A stretch of DNA of 64,000 nt from Actinacidiphila yanglinensis (GCF_900107965.1 NZ_FNVU01000007.1:124001-188000), one strand, 5' to 3'; positions 43,752 to 52,949 are shown, counted from the stretch's first letter. The notes: generated from the sequence alone by a model not told the origin. Translations and numbers: made by a program.

Positions 43752-44705
43752 ATGAGCCGATCTTCCGGGGGCGGGGTGGACGGGGACACCGGGTCCGGGC
43801 CGGACGACGCGCTCGGCTCCTTCACGCGGGACCGGGGGCTGCTGTTCGCGACGGCGTACCGGATGCTCGGCAGCGTCGCCGACGCCGAGGACGTGCTCCA
43901 GGACGCGTGGCTTAAGTGGGCGGCCGCGGACCGCGCGCGGGTCGAGCGCCCGACCGCCTACCTGGTGCGCACGGTCACCAACCTGTGCCTCAACCGCCTC
44001 ACCTCCGCCCGCGCCACCCGGGAGACCTACGTCGGGCCGTGGCTGCCGGAGCCGCTGCTCACCGGCCTGGCGAGCCCGGACGCGGCCGAGCACGCGGAAC
44101 GCGCGGACTCGGTGTCGATGGCCATGCTGGTGGTCCTGGAGTCGCTGAGCCCGCTGGAGCGGGCGGTGTTCGTGCTGCACGACGCCTTCGGCTACGGCTA
44201 CGCCGAGATCGCCGGCTTCCTGGACCGTACCGAGCCCGCCGTACGCCAGACCGCCCACCGCGCCAGGGGCCACGTCCAGGCCGGCCGGGCCCGCTACGCC
44301 ACCGAGGACGTCGACCTCGCGGCACGGCGCGAGCTGACCGAGCGGTTCCTCGCGGCCAGTGCGGGCGGCGACCTCAACGCGCTGATGGAACTGCTCGCGC
44401 CCGACGTCACCGCCTGGTCCGACGGCGGCGGCAAGGTCACCGCGGCCACCCGGCCACTGCACCGCCCCGAGCCCGTCGCCCGCTGGGTGCTCGGGGTGCT
44501 CGCCAAGCCGCAGGTGGCGGGCATCACCGCGGAGCCGGCCGGCATCAACGGCCGGCCGGGCGTGCTGTTCACCTTCGGCGGCCGGCCCGCCGGCGCGCTG
44601 ACCTTCGAGGTCGCCGGCGGCCTCATCGCCGAACTGCGCTTCCAGGTCAACCCGGACAAGCTGCGCGGCCTGGCGCCCCCGGCCGACACCCTGCCGGGGG
44701 CCTAG
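43752..44705 (+). CDS. ECF41-type sigma factor with SnoaL-like C-terminal domain
   Basis: 317 residues from ATG 43752. Regions 2 and 4 are ECF-like: ATAYRMLGSVADAEDVLQDAWLKW and LSPLERAVFVLHDAFGYGYAEIAGFL, quoted in shortened form. A C-terminal SnoaL-like domain of about 110 residues carries DGGGK and NPDKL, the two motifs that define ECF41 factors and control their activity. Known ECF41 genes usually sit next to a carboxymuconolactone decarboxylase or oxidoreductase gene; none is here, so its partner is elsewhere. It is divergent from alr. Confidence 0.93.
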   Translation: MSRSSGGGVDGDTGSGPDDALGSFTRDRGLLFATAYRMLGSVADAEDVLQDAWLKWAAADRARVERPTAYLVRTVTNLCLNRLTSARATRETYVGPWLPEPLLTGLASPDAAEHAERADSVSMAMLVVLESLSPLERAVFVLHDAFGYGYAEIAGFLDRTEPAVRQTAHRARGHVQAGRARYATEDVDLAARRELTERFLAASAGGDLNALMELLAPDVTAWSDGGGKVTAATRPLHRPEPVARWVLGVLAKPQVAGITAEPAGINGRPGVLFTFGGRPAGALTFEVAGGLIAELRFQVNPDKLRGLAPPADTLPGA

Positions 44706-44726
44706 CGCGGGACTTCGCGGGCCGCC

Positions 44727-46169
44727 CTACTCCGACACGTTCCGCCAGGCGCGGGGCAGCGCGTCGGCGAGGTCGAGCGCGGTCAGCGGCACCTCGCTCA
44801 ACCGGGCGGCCAGGCCGTGCAGATACGCGCCCACCGACGCGGCGTCCCGGGCCGCGAGCCCGGCGGCGAGCAGCGAACCGGTCAGGCCGGAGAGCACGTC
44901 TCCGCTGCCCGCCGTGGCCAGCCACGCGATGCCCGTCGCGTTGACCCGCACCGGGCGCTCCGGGTCCGGGTCGGCCACCAGGGTCGTGGAGCCCTTCAGC
45001 AGCACGGTCGCCCCGAACCGGGCGGCCAGCTCGCGCACCGCGCGCAGCCGCCCCGCCTCCACCTCCTCGCGGGCCCGGCCGAGCAGCGCCGCCGCCTCCC
45101 CGGCGTGCGGCGTCAGCACGGTGGGCGCGGTGCGCCGCCGGACCGCCTCGGGGGTGAGCAGCCGCAGCCCGTCCGCGTCGACCAGGACCGGCACGTCCGC
45201 GGCCAACGCGTCGTCCACGGCGGTGCGCGCCTCGGCGGTGTCGCCGAGGCCGGGCCCGACCACCCACGCCTGCACCCGCCCGGCGGAGTGCGGGGAGCCC
45301 GTCGAGACCAGCGTCTCCGGGTGCCGGGCGAGCACCGCCGCGCCGCCCGGACCGGCGTACCGCACCGCACCCGCGCCGCCGCGCAGCGCACCGGACACCG
45401 CGAGCACCGCCGCGCCCGGGTAGCGCCGCGAGCCGGCGGCCACACCGACCACGCCGCGCCGGTACTTGTCGCTCTCCCCGGTGGGGCGCGGCAGCAGCGC
45501 CGCCACGTCCGCGTGCTGCAGCGCCTCCAGCGCCGGGGTACCCAGTTCCGCGGGGTCCAGGCCGATGTCGACCAGGCGCAGCGCACCGGCGCGTTCGGCC
45601 GCGGGATCGATCAGCAACCCGGGCTTGTACGTGCCGAAGGTCACCGTCGCGTCGGCGTGCACCGCCGGGCCGTGCACCTCGCCGGTGTCGGCGTCCACCC
45701 CGCTGGGCAGGTCGACGGCGACCACTGCCGCGCCCGACTCCCGTGCCGCCCGTGCCAGCGGCTCGGCCTCGGGGCGCAGGCCGCCCTTCCCGCCGATACC
45801 GGTGATGCCGTCGAGAACCAGGTCGGCGTGGGCGATCACGCCGGCTCCGCCGTCGGCCCCGGTCACCCGGCCGCCGGCCGCCCGGAACGCGGCCAGTCCC
45901 TCGCCGTGCGCCCGCTCGGGGGCCAGCAGCACCGCGGTGCCCGACGCCCCCCGGCGCAGCAGCCGGGCCGCCGCGAAGAGCGCGTCGCCGCCGTTGGAGC
46001 CGCTGCCGACCAGCACCACCAGCCGGGCCCCGTAGACCCTCCCGAGCAGGTCGGCCCCCGCCGCCGCCAGCCCGGCCGCGGCACGCTGCATCAGCGCGCC
46101 CTCCGGGACTCGCGCCATCAGGGCCCCCTCGGCCCGTCGCACGGCCTCCACACTGTGCCCGTACCTCAT
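44727..46169 (-). CDS. nnr: Bifunctional NAD(P)H-hydrate epimerase/dehydratase
   Basis: 480 residues. Repairs hydrated NAD(P)H. The N-terminal YjeF domain has VLVGSGSNGGDALFAAR, and the C-terminal ADP-dependent dehydratase has GVVGVAAGSRRYPGAA, LTPHAGEAAALLG and TAGSGDVLSGLTG. It is adjacent to acpS, as in many actinobacteria, with a 156-base gap. Confidence 0.95.
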   Translation of the reverse strand: MRYGHSVEAVRRAEGALMARVPEGALMQRAAAGLAAAGADLLGRVYGARLVVLVGSGSNGGDALFAAARLLRRGASGTAVLLAPERAHGEGLAAFRAAGGRVTGADGGAGVIAHADLVLDGITGIGGKGGLRPEAEPLARAARESGAAVVAVDLPSGVDADTGEVHGPAVHADATVTFGTYKPGLLIDPAAERAGALRLVDIGLDPAELGTPALEALQHADVAALLPRPTGESDKYRRGVVGVAAGSRRYPGAAVLAVSGALRGGAGAVRYAGPGGAAVLARHPETLVSTGSPHSAGRVQAWVVGPGLGDTAEARTAVDDALAADVPVLVDADGLRLLTPEAVRRRTAPTVLTPHAGEAAALLGRAREEVEAGRLRAVRELAARFGATVLLKGSTTLVADPDPERPVRVNATGIAWLATAGSGDVLSGLTGSLLAAGLAARDAASVGAYLHGLAARLSEVPLTALDLADALPRAWRNVSE

Positions 46170-46325
46170 GCCCTGCCTCCCGCCGAGCCGCGCGCTGTCC
46201 GAACCCCCCCATCCTCCCGCCTGCCCCGGCGGACCACCTTTCGGGGAGCGGACTTCGGGCTTTCGGGACGCGGGCTTCGGGACGCGGGCCGACTCCGGGG
46301 ACCGGCCGCGGCTCCCGGTCAGGGG

Positions 46326-46694
46326 TCAGCCCTCCGCGATGACCACGGCCGAGGCGATGCCCGCGTCGTGCGAGAGCGAGACGTGCCAGCTGCGGACGCC
46401 GAGGGCCTCGGCGCGCGCGGCGATCGTGCCCTGGACGCTGAGGTGGGGCTGGCCGGCCGGGGACGTGGTGATCTCCGCGTCGAGCCACTGCAGACCCGCG
46501 GGCGCGCCGAGCGCCTTGGCGAGCGCCTCCTTGGCGGCGAACCGGGCCGCCAGCGACGCGGAACCGCGGGGCGCACCGGACGGGAGCAGCAACTCGGCGG
46601 GCGTGAAGAGGCGTCCGGCCATGCTCGGGGTACGTGCGAGGGCCGCCTCGAAGCGCTCGATCTCGGCCACGTCGATGCCGACGCCGACGATCAC
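46326..46694 (-). CDS. acpS: Holo-[acyl-carrier-protein] synthase
   Basis: 122 residues. Transfers phosphopantetheine from CoA to acyl carrier protein. Conserved GIDVAEIERFE with the Mg-binding Asp, and RFAAKEALAKALG with the second acidic residue. The coaA gene, which starts CoA synthesis, lies 230 bases to the right on the other strand. Confidence 0.96.
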   Translation of the reverse strand: MIVGVGIDVAEIERFEAALARTPSMAGRLFTPAELLLPSGAPRGSASLAARFAAKEALAKALGAPAGLQWLDAEITTSPAGQPHLSVQGTIAARAEALGVRSWHVSLSHDAGIASAVVIAEG

Positions 46695-46922
46695 GCGCCA
46701 CCCGCTTCCGTCACAGAGGCCGTCGCCGCCGTCCCGCCGACCGGCCCGACCCGCCGCGTGCTGCCGTCCATGGAGGCCAGCTTAGGGGGCGGGACAGCCG
46801 CGCATCCGCACCGGCGACGCGCCCGCCCGCGGCGCCGCACACCCTCCTGCGCGGTCATGCACGGCCCCGGACCCGGCCGACCCTCCTGACGCGCCGCCAC
46901 CGGCCCACGGGACAATGGCCCG

Positions 46923-47900
46923 GTGCCGACCAAGCCGCCGCCCGCCACCGCCACGAGCCCCTACGTCGACCTGACGCGCGCCCAGTGGAGCGCGCTGCGC
47001 GACCGGACGCCGCTGCCGCTCACCGCCGAGGAGGTGGAGCGGCTGCGCGGGCTCGGCGACGTCGTCGACCTGGAGGAGGTGGTCGACGTCTACCTGCCGC
47101 TGTCCCGGCTGCTGAACCTGTACATCGCCGCGCACAGCGGCCTGCGCGGGGCGCTGAACACCTTCCTCGGCGCGGCGGCCGGCCCGGCGGGGGCGCAGCC
47201 GGGCACGCCGTTCGTGATCGGCCTGGCCGGCAGCGTCGCGGTCGGCAAGTCGACCACCGCCCGCCTGCTGCGGGCGTTGCTCGCGCGCTGGCCGGAACAC
47301 CCCCGGGTCGAGCTCGTCACCACCGACGGATTCCTGCTGCCCAATGCCGAGTTGGAGCGGCGCGGCCTGATGTCGCGGAAGGGCTTCCCGGAGTCGTACG
47401 ACCGCCGGGCGCTGACCCGTTTCGTCGCGGACGTGAAGGCCGGCCGCCCCGAGGTGGGCGCGCCGGTCTACTCGCACCTGAGCTACGACATCGTGCCCGG
47501 CGAGCGGTTGACGGTGCGCCGCCCGGACATCCTGATCGTCGAGGGACTCAACGTCCTGCAGCCGGCGCTGCCCGGCCAGGACGGCCGCACCCGGATCGGC
47601 CTGGCCGACCACTTCGACTTCAGCGTGTACGTCGACGCGCGCACCGAGGACATCGAGCAGTGGTACCTCGCCCGGTTCCGCAAGCTGCGCGAGACCGCCT
47701 TCCAGAACCCGGACTCGTACTTCCGCAAGTACACCCAGGTGCCCGAGGAGGAGGCGCTGGATTACGCCCGGCTGATGTGGCGGACCGTCAACCAGCCGAA
47801 CCTGGAGCAGAACGTGCTGCCCACCCGCAGCCGCGCCACCCTGGTGCTGCGCAAGGGCGAGGGCCACAAGGTCCAACGGCTCAGCCTGCGCAAGCTCTAG
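46923..47900 (+). CDS. coaA: Pantothenate kinase (type I)
   Basis: 325 residues from GTG 46923. First step of coenzyme A synthesis. P-loop GLAGSVAVGKSTTARL; the characteristic TDGFLLPN and RKGFPESYDRRAL. The PRK-like C-terminal block DYARLMWRTVNQPNLEQNV is present. Divergent from acpS, convergent with glmM. Confidence 0.97.
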   Translation: MPTKPPPATATSPYVDLTRAQWSALRDRTPLPLTAEEVERLRGLGDVVDLEEVVDVYLPLSRLLNLYIAAHSGLRGALNTFLGAAAGPAGAQPGTPFVIGLAGSVAVGKSTTARLLRALLARWPEHPRVELVTTDGFLLPNAELERRGLMSRKGFPESYDRRALTRFVADVKAGRPEVGAPVYSHLSYDIVPGERLTVRRPDILIVEGLNVLQPALPGQDGRTRIGLADHFDFSVYVDARTEDIEQWYLARFRKLRETAFQNPDSYFRKYTQVPEEEALDYARLMWRTVNQPNLEQNVLPTRSRATLVLRKGEGHKVQRLSLRKL

Positions 47901-47998
47901 GCCCACCCGGCGGGCGGCGCGGGGACGGTACGGAGCGGTGCGACCGGCGGCATCCGCCCGCCGCACCGCGCCCGTTCGCCGGCCCGCGCCGGCCGGCG

Positions 47999-49357
47999 TC
48001 AGCCCAGCGTCGCCTTGACCAGGTCGGCCAGCCGTCCGGCCACGGTGCGGGCGTGGTCGATGTCGGCGGCCTCCACCATCACCCGGACCAGCGGCTCGGT
48101 TCCGGAGGGACGCAGCAACACCCGCCCGGTGGTACCCAGTTCGGCCTCGGCCTCGGTGACGGCGGCGGCCAGTTCGGGCGCGCGCGACATCCGGCCCCGG
48201 TCGACGTCGGGGACGTTGACGAGCACCTGGGGCAGCCGCTGCATCACGCCCGCGAGGTCCGCGAGCGTGCGGCCGGTGGCCGCGACCCGGGCGGCCAGCA
48301 GCAGCCCGGTCAGGGTGCCGTCGCCGGTCGTGGCGTGGTCCAGCACGATGACGTGGCCGGACTGCTCGCCGCCGAGCGCGTAGCCGTGCTCCTTCATCTC
48401 CTCCAGCACATAGCGGTCGCCGACCGCGGTCTGCACGAAGGTGATGCCCTCACGTTCCATGGCGAGCTTGAAGCCGAGGTTGGACATCACGGTGGCGACC
48501 ACGGTGTCCTCCCGCAGCGTGCCCTGCTCGCGCATCGCCAGCGCCAGGACGGCCAGGATCTGGTCGCCGTCGACCTCCTCGCCCACCGCGTCGACGGCCA
48601 GGCAGCGGTCGGCGTCGCCGTCGTGGGCGATGCCCAGGTCCGCCCCGTGCTCGACCACCGCGGCCTTGAGCAGTTCGAGGTGGGTGGAGCCGCAGCCGTC
48701 GTTGATGTTGAGGCCGTCGGGCTGGGTGCCGATGGTGACCACCTCGGCGCCGGCCCGGGAGAACGCCTCGGGCGACACCTTGGAGGCCGCGCCGTGCGCC
48801 TCGTCCAGGACGATCTTCAGGCCGTCGAGCCGGTTCGGCAGTACCGCGACGAGGTGGGCGACGTAGCGGTCGAAGCCCTCGTCGTAGTCGCGGACCCGGC
48901 CGACGCCGGCGCCGGTCGGGCGCTGCCAGGGGGCACCGGTGCGGTGCTCCTGGTAGATCGCCTCGATCCGGTCCTCCAGCGCGTCGTCGAGTTTGTGGCC
49001 GCCGCGCGCCAGGAACTTGACGCCGTTGTCCGGCATGGCGTTGTGGCTGGCGGAGAGCATCACGCCGAGGTCGGCGCCCAGCGCGCCGGTGAGATACGCC
49101 ACCGCGGGAGTGGGCAGCACACCGACGCGCAGGACGTCCACGCCCGCGCTGGCCAGGCCCGCCACCACGGCGGCCTCCAGGAACTCGCCCGAGGCGCGCG
49201 GATCGCGCCCGACCACGGCCACCGGCCGGTGCCCGGCGAAACTGCCCGCCTCGGCCAGCACGTGTGCCGCCGCGACCGACAGGCCGAGCGCCAGCTCCGC
49301 GGTCAGGTCGGCGTTGGCGATGCCCCGCACCCCGTCGGTGCCGAAGAGTCGTCCCAC
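47999..49357 (-). CDS. glmM: Phosphoglucosamine mutase
   Basis: 452 residues from GTG 49357, with GGAGGAAA upstream. Converts glucosamine-6-phosphate to glucosamine-1-phosphate for peptidoglycan. LFGTDGVRGIAN, phosphoserine loop MLSASHNAMPDNG and metal-binding DGDADR. Downstream of rpsI with a terminator between. Confidence 0.97.
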   Translation of the reverse strand: MGRLFGTDGVRGIANADLTAELALGLSVAAAHVLAEAGSFAGHRPVAVVGRDPRASGEFLEAAVVAGLASAGVDVLRVGVLPTPAVAYLTGALGADLGVMLSASHNAMPDNGVKFLARGGHKLDDALEDRIEAIYQEHRTGAPWQRPTGAGVGRVRDYDEGFDRYVAHLVAVLPNRLDGLKIVLDEAHGAASKVSPEAFSRAGAEVVTIGTQPDGLNINDGCGSTHLELLKAAVVEHGADLGIAHDGDADRCLAVDAVGEEVDGDQILAVLALAMREQGTLREDTVVATVMSNLGFKLAMEREGITFVQTAVGDRYVLEEMKEHGYALGGEQSGHVIVLDHATTGDGTLTGLLLAARVAATGRTLADLAGVMQRLPQVLVNVPDVDRGRMSRAPELAAAVTEAEAELGTTGRVLLRPSGTEPLVRVMVEAADIDHARTVAGRLADLVKATLG

Positions 49358-49474
49358 AGTGTTTCCTCCGATGCGATGCGGCGGCTCTGCCTTGCTGTGT
49401 CTCGCGGTCCTGCTGGGTCCCAGGGTCCTACTGGGTCGTACAAGCACACATATACGCCCCTAGCTCATCATGCG

Positions 49475-49510
49475 AACGCCCCGGAGGCACCGATGTGCCT
49501 CCGGGGCGTT
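49475..49510 (-). terminator. Terminator of the rplM-rpsI operon
   Basis: A perfect 16-bp stem (49475-49490 with 49495-49510) and a CGAT loop, 54 bases past the rpsI stop on the minus strand and before glmM. Confidence 0.88.
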
Positions 49511-49563
49511 GCGTCGCGTGCCGGACCGGGAGAAGCGGCATGCCGCGCCCCCCGCCCGAACGA

Positions 49564-50079
49564 CTAGCGCTTGCTGAACTGCGGCGCCTTGCGGGCCTTC
49601 TTCAGACCGGCCTTCTTCCGCTCGACCGCGCGGTCGTCACGGGTGAGGAAGCCGGCCTTCTTGAGCGCGCCGCGGTTGTTGTCGACGTCCGCCTCGTTGA
49701 GCGCACGGGCGACGCCCAGGCGCAGCGCACCGGCCTGGCCGGAGATGCCGCCGCCGGAGATGCGGGCGACGACGTCATAACGACCGTCGAGCTCGAGCAC
49801 CTTGAACGGCTCGTTGACTTCCTGCTGGTGCACCTTGTTGGGGAAGTAGCCCTCGAGGGTGCGGCCGTTGATCTTCCACTTGCCGCTGCCGGGGATGATC
49901 CGGACGCGGGCGATGGAACGCTTGCGGCGGCCGGTGCCGGCGGCCGGCTGCGGGTCGCCGAAGCGGGAGGCCATCGACTCGGAGGTGTACTCCCCCTCGA
50001 CGGCCTCGGACTCGAAGGTCGTGATCTCGTCGTAGGACTCTTCGCCCTCGACGACGGTCTCGGCGGTGGTCTCAGCCAC
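49564..50079 (-). CDS. rpsI: 30S ribosomal protein S9
   Basis: 171 residues. A long acidic N-terminal extension (ETVVEGEESYDEITTFESEA) precedes the S9 core KRSIARVRIIPGSGKWKIN, split by the conserved GSGK, and the Lys/Arg-rich ending KKARKAPQFSKR that reaches into the P-site. Coupled with rplM 39 bases upstream. Confidence 0.98.
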   Translation of the reverse strand: MAETTAETVVEGEESYDEITTFESEAVEGEYTSESMASRFGDPQPAAGTGRRKRSIARVRIIPGSGKWKINGRTLEGYFPNKVHQQEVNEPFKVLELDGRYDVVARISGGGISGQAGALRLGVARALNEADVDNNRGALKKAGFLTRDDRAVERKKAGLKKARKAPQFSKR

Positions 50080-50118
50080 GATTCTCCTCAGATTCTTTCT
50101 GGTAGCAGGTGGCCGGGA

Positions 50119-50562
50119 CTACTGCGCGACCTGAGTGATCTCGAACGGCACCGGCTGCTGGGCAGCGTGCGGGTGCTGGTCGCCCGAGTACACCTTCAGC
50201 TTGGTGAGCATCTGGCGGCCCAGGGTGTTCTTCGGGAGCATGCCCTTGACGGCCTTCTCGACGGCCTTCTCGGGGCTCTTGGCCAGCAGCTCGTCATAGC
50301 GCACCGAACGCAGACCGCCGGGGTACCCGGAGTGGCGGTAGGCCATCTTCTGGGTCTTCTTGTTCCCGGACAGGTGCACCTTGTCGGCGTTGATGATGAT
50401 GACGAAGTCACCGGTGTCGACGTGGGGCGCGTAGATGGGCTTGTGCTTGCCCCGCAGGAGGGTCGCGGCCTGGGTGGCCAGGCGACCCAGGACGACGTCC
50501 TGCGCGTCGATGACATGCCACTGGCGCTGAACGTCGCCGGGCTTGGGGCTGTACGTACGCAC
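50119..50562 (-). CDS. rplM: 50S ribosomal protein L13
   Basis: 147 residues. WHVIDAQDVVLGRLATQAATLLRGK and the later KMAYRHSGYPGGL and GMLPKNTLGRQML, quoted in part. First gene of rplM-rpsI. Its promoter (50743-50772) overlaps the end of coxE, leaving a leader of about 170 bases. Confidence 0.98.
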   Translation of the reverse strand: MRTYSPKPGDVQRQWHVIDAQDVVLGRLATQAATLLRGKHKPIYAPHVDTGDFVIIINADKVHLSGNKKTQKMAYRHSGYPGGLRSVRYDELLAKSPEKAVEKAVKGMLPKNTLGRQMLTKLKVYSGDQHPHAAQQPVPFEITQVAQ

Positions 50563-50577
50563 GGTCGTTGGCCTTCG

Positions 50578-52017
50578 CTATCTTCGGTGAATTGGTCCTG
50601 ACAAGGCCACCCGGCGATCACGACAGCCTCGGTGACACACGGGGACGCAACCCGTGGGCCAGCCGCTGGTCATCTGCCCGGTGGACCGGCGTAAGGGCCT
50701 CTCACGTGAGATAGAGCAAGCCAATACGCATAACGACATCGCAGAATACCCGTGGGCACCCGGGCGGGTCAAAACGCCTCCGCGAGGGTGACGGGAAGCG
50801 CGCGCGATCGCGGCGGGGACGCGCAGCAAGGAGGCGAAGTCCGCCGCGGGCAGGAGGGCGTCGCAGTAGGGCAGGGCCGCCGCCATGGTGGCCGTGCCGG
50901 GGGTGAAGCCGGGGGCGGCGGCACGGGGGTTGAGCCAGATCACCGTATGGGCGCGGCGGCGTACCCGGGCCATCGCGGCGGCGAGCTGCGCGGGCGGGTC
51001 GCCGTCCCAGCCGTCGGAGCCGATGACGACGACCGCGCCGCGGAGCAGGCCGCCGTGGTGCGAGGCGAGCAGCGCGCGCAGGCTGGCGGCGATGCGGGTG
51101 CCGCCGAAGCGGTCCGCGACCCTGGCCTCGGCCTCGGCCACCGCGGCGCGCGCCGAGCGGTGCGCCAGCACCGGGGTCAGCCGGGTGACGGTCGTGGCGA
51201 AGGCGAACACCTCGGCGTCGGCGGACAGCGCGAGCGCCCGCATCAGATGCAGGTAGGCGACCGCCTGCGGCTGCATCGACCTGCTGACGTCGCACAGCAC
51301 GACCACCCGCCGCGGCCTGCTGACCGGCCCGGCCCGCACCAGCCGTACGGGCTCCCAGCCGGTACGGCGGGCCCGCGCCACGGTCGCCCTCAGCTCGATC
51401 CGCGTCCCGCCGGCGCCGACCGCGTACCGGCGGGAGCGCCGGGTCGGCCACACCGGCAGCGACCGCTCCAGCCACTGCCCGAGCAGCGCGGTGTCCCGGG
51501 GGCTCAGCTCGCCGAAGGGGGTGTCGGCCAGCCCCGCCAGCGCGCTGGGCAGGCGCTCCGGCAGGGCGACGCGCTCGTCGCCCTCCGGCCCGCCGGCCCC
51601 GGTGACGGCGGCGGGCAGGGTCACCCAGGGCAGGCCGTCCCCGTCCTGCCCGCCGGCCGAGTGGCCGGGCGCCGGCTCGTGGCTCCCCTGCTCGGCGGGC
51701 GGCGTGTCCAGCCCCTTGCGGCGCGCGTGGGGGTCGGCGGGCAGCACCGCGTCCCCGAAGACCGCGTCGAACACCGTGTCGTAGGCGGCCAGCCCGTCCC
51801 GGTCGCGCACCAGGCACACCCGTCCCGTCCAGTACAGCTGCGTCCGGGTCGGCGCGGGCGCGGCGCCGAGGGCGCGGACGAGGTCCTGCACGGGGGTCAG
51901 ACCGACCGGCACGCCGTGCTCGCGCAGGCGGACCGCGAGCGCCACCGCGAAGGCGGCGCGGTCCACCGCGGGCAGCAGCGCGGAGCCGGGCCCCGGGGCG
52001 CCGGCCCCCGGGGTCAC
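50578..52017 (-). CDS. coxE: VWA-domain CO dehydrogenase accessory protein CoxE, C-terminus uncertain
   Basis: 479 residues as the open frame reads, from GTG 52017 overlapping the coxG stop. CoxE-like: the MIDAS metal site is LCDVSRSMQPQ and the second site TTVTRLTPVL is conserved. It works with CoxD in maturing the Mo-Cu site of CO dehydrogenase. The final 65 residues are not coding in character: they have poor third-position GC, two TTA codons, and cross the rplM promoter and leader. A one-base shift near 50810 would end the protein with ALPVTLAEAF at a TGA (50769-50771). So a recent frameshift or sequence error is likely; the true end is uncertain. Confidence 0.78.
   Translation of the reverse strand: MTPGAGAPGPGSALLPAVDRAAFAVALAVRLREHGVPVGLTPVQDLVRALGAAPAPTRTQLYWTGRVCLVRDRDGLAAYDTVFDAVFGDAVLPADPHARRKGLDTPPAEQGSHEPAPGHSAGGQDGDGLPWVTLPAAVTGAGGPEGDERVALPERLPSALAGLADTPFGELSPRDTALLGQWLERSLPVWPTRRSRRYAVGAGGTRIELRATVARARRTGWEPVRLVRAGPVSRPRRVVVLCDVSRSMQPQAVAYLHLMRALALSADAEVFAFATTVTRLTPVLAHRSARAAVAEAEARVADRFGGTRIAASLRALLASHHGGLLRGAVVVIGSDGWDGDPPAQLAAAMARVRRRAHTVIWLNPRAAAPGFTPGTATMAAALPYCDALLPAADFASLLRVPAAIARASRHPRGGVLTRPGAHGYSAMSLCVLACSISRERPLRRSTGQMTSGWPTGCVPVCHRGCRDRRVALSGPIHRR
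50743..50772 (-). promoter_or_regulatory. rplM-rpsI promoter
   Basis: On the minus strand TTGACC (50772-50767), 18 bases and TATTCT (50748-50743) make a strong principal-sigma promoter. Transcription would begin near 50736, about 174 bases before rplM. The minus-35 hexamer overlaps the stop codon that coxE would have after a one-base shift. Confidence 0.85.
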
Positions 52018-52949
52018 CTCAGCACCCGCCGGAGCACCACGACGGCCAGGGCGAGCCCGGCGAGCAGCGCCGCCGCGGGCAGCAGTCGTTTGTAGAGCAT
52101 CGGCCCCGCGAGCTCCATCAGGTCGAGAGCTTCGTCGTCGCCGTCGTCGCCGTCGAAGCTGGAGGGGACGGCGGTGGCCGCGGGCACGACGGGGGCGACG
52201 GGAGGCGGCGCCTCCGGACGCGGGGCGGAGGGCTGCGCGGAGGAGGCGGGCGAGGTGGGGGCAGCGGCGGGCGGCGCGGGCGCGGGTCGGGCAGGTGTCG
52301 GCGGGGTTGCCGCGGGCGGGGAGGGCTCCGCCGCTCCCGGTTCCGGCTTCTCCGCGGCGGGCTTCTTCGGCGCGGGCTTCTGGGCCGCGGACTTCGCAAC
52401 GGGCTTCTTCGGGGCGGGCTTCTCCGCTGCCGCCTCCGGCGCCGGTTTCACCGGCGGCTCCGCCGACGACTTCCTCGCCGCGGACTTCGCCGCCTTCGGG
52501 GGGCCGCCGTTATGGAGCTGCGTCTCCAGGTTGTCCACGAACTGCGCGAGCAGCTTCTCCGAGATCTCCTTGATCATGCCGCTGCCGAACTGGGCGAGCT
52601 TCCCGCTGATGGTGAGATCGGTGGAGACGCTGACGCGGGTGCCGTCCTTCTCGGGGCGGAGCCGGACGTCGATCCTGGCGGAGGCGTTCCCGCCGCCCCG
52701 GGCGTCCTTGCCCGCGGCTGCGACCACCGCGTGGCGGGCGTCGTCGTCCTTCTCCTCGAAGTGCGCGGACCCGGTGAACCGGCTGATCACCGGGCCGACC
52801 TTCACCTTCACCCGGCCCTTGTACACCTCCCCGTCGACCCCGGTGAGCTGTGCGCCCGGCATGCAGGGGGCCAGGCTCTCCAGGTCGGTCAGCGCCTCCC
52901 AGGCGCGCGGGACGGACACGTCGACGCCGAACTCGTTCTCGATCTTCAT
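52014..52949 (-). CDS. coxG: CoxG-family SRPBCC protein with Ala/Pro/Lys linker and C-terminal membrane anchor
   Basis: 311 residues from ATG 52949. The N-terminal 150 residues are a CoxG (SRPBCC lipid/quinone-binding) fold: FGVDVSVPRAWEALTDLESLAPCMPGAQLTGV, in pieces, and KVKVGPVISRFTGSAHF. A lysine/alanine/proline linker of about 130 residues follows (AEKPAPKKPVAKSAAQKPAP), then a short acidic patch and a membrane helix LLPAAALLAGLALAVVVLRR. Recent work on mycobacterial CO dehydrogenase gives CoxG a role as quinone-handling partner, so tethering to the membrane makes sense. Overlaps coxE by four bases. Confidence 0.92.
   Translation of the reverse strand: MKIENEFGVDVSVPRAWEALTDLESLAPCMPGAQLTGVDGEVYKGRVKVKVGPVISRFTGSAHFEEKDDDARHAVVAAAGKDARGGGNASARIDVRLRPEKDGTRVSVSTDLTISGKLAQFGSGMIKEISEKLLAQFVDNLETQLHNGGPPKAAKSAARKSSAEPPVKPAPEAAAEKPAPKKPVAKSAAQKPAPKKPAAEKPEPGAAEPSPPAATPPTPARPAPAPPAAAPTSPASSAQPSAPRPEAPPPVAPVVPAATAVPSSFDGDDGDDEALDLMELAGPMLYKRLLPAAALLAGLALAVVVLRRVLR

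Noticed and set aside
46691..46954. 87-residue leftward frame between acpS and coaA
   Set aside because: Arg/Gly/Pro-rich shadow with no ribosome site, overlapping the coaA start.
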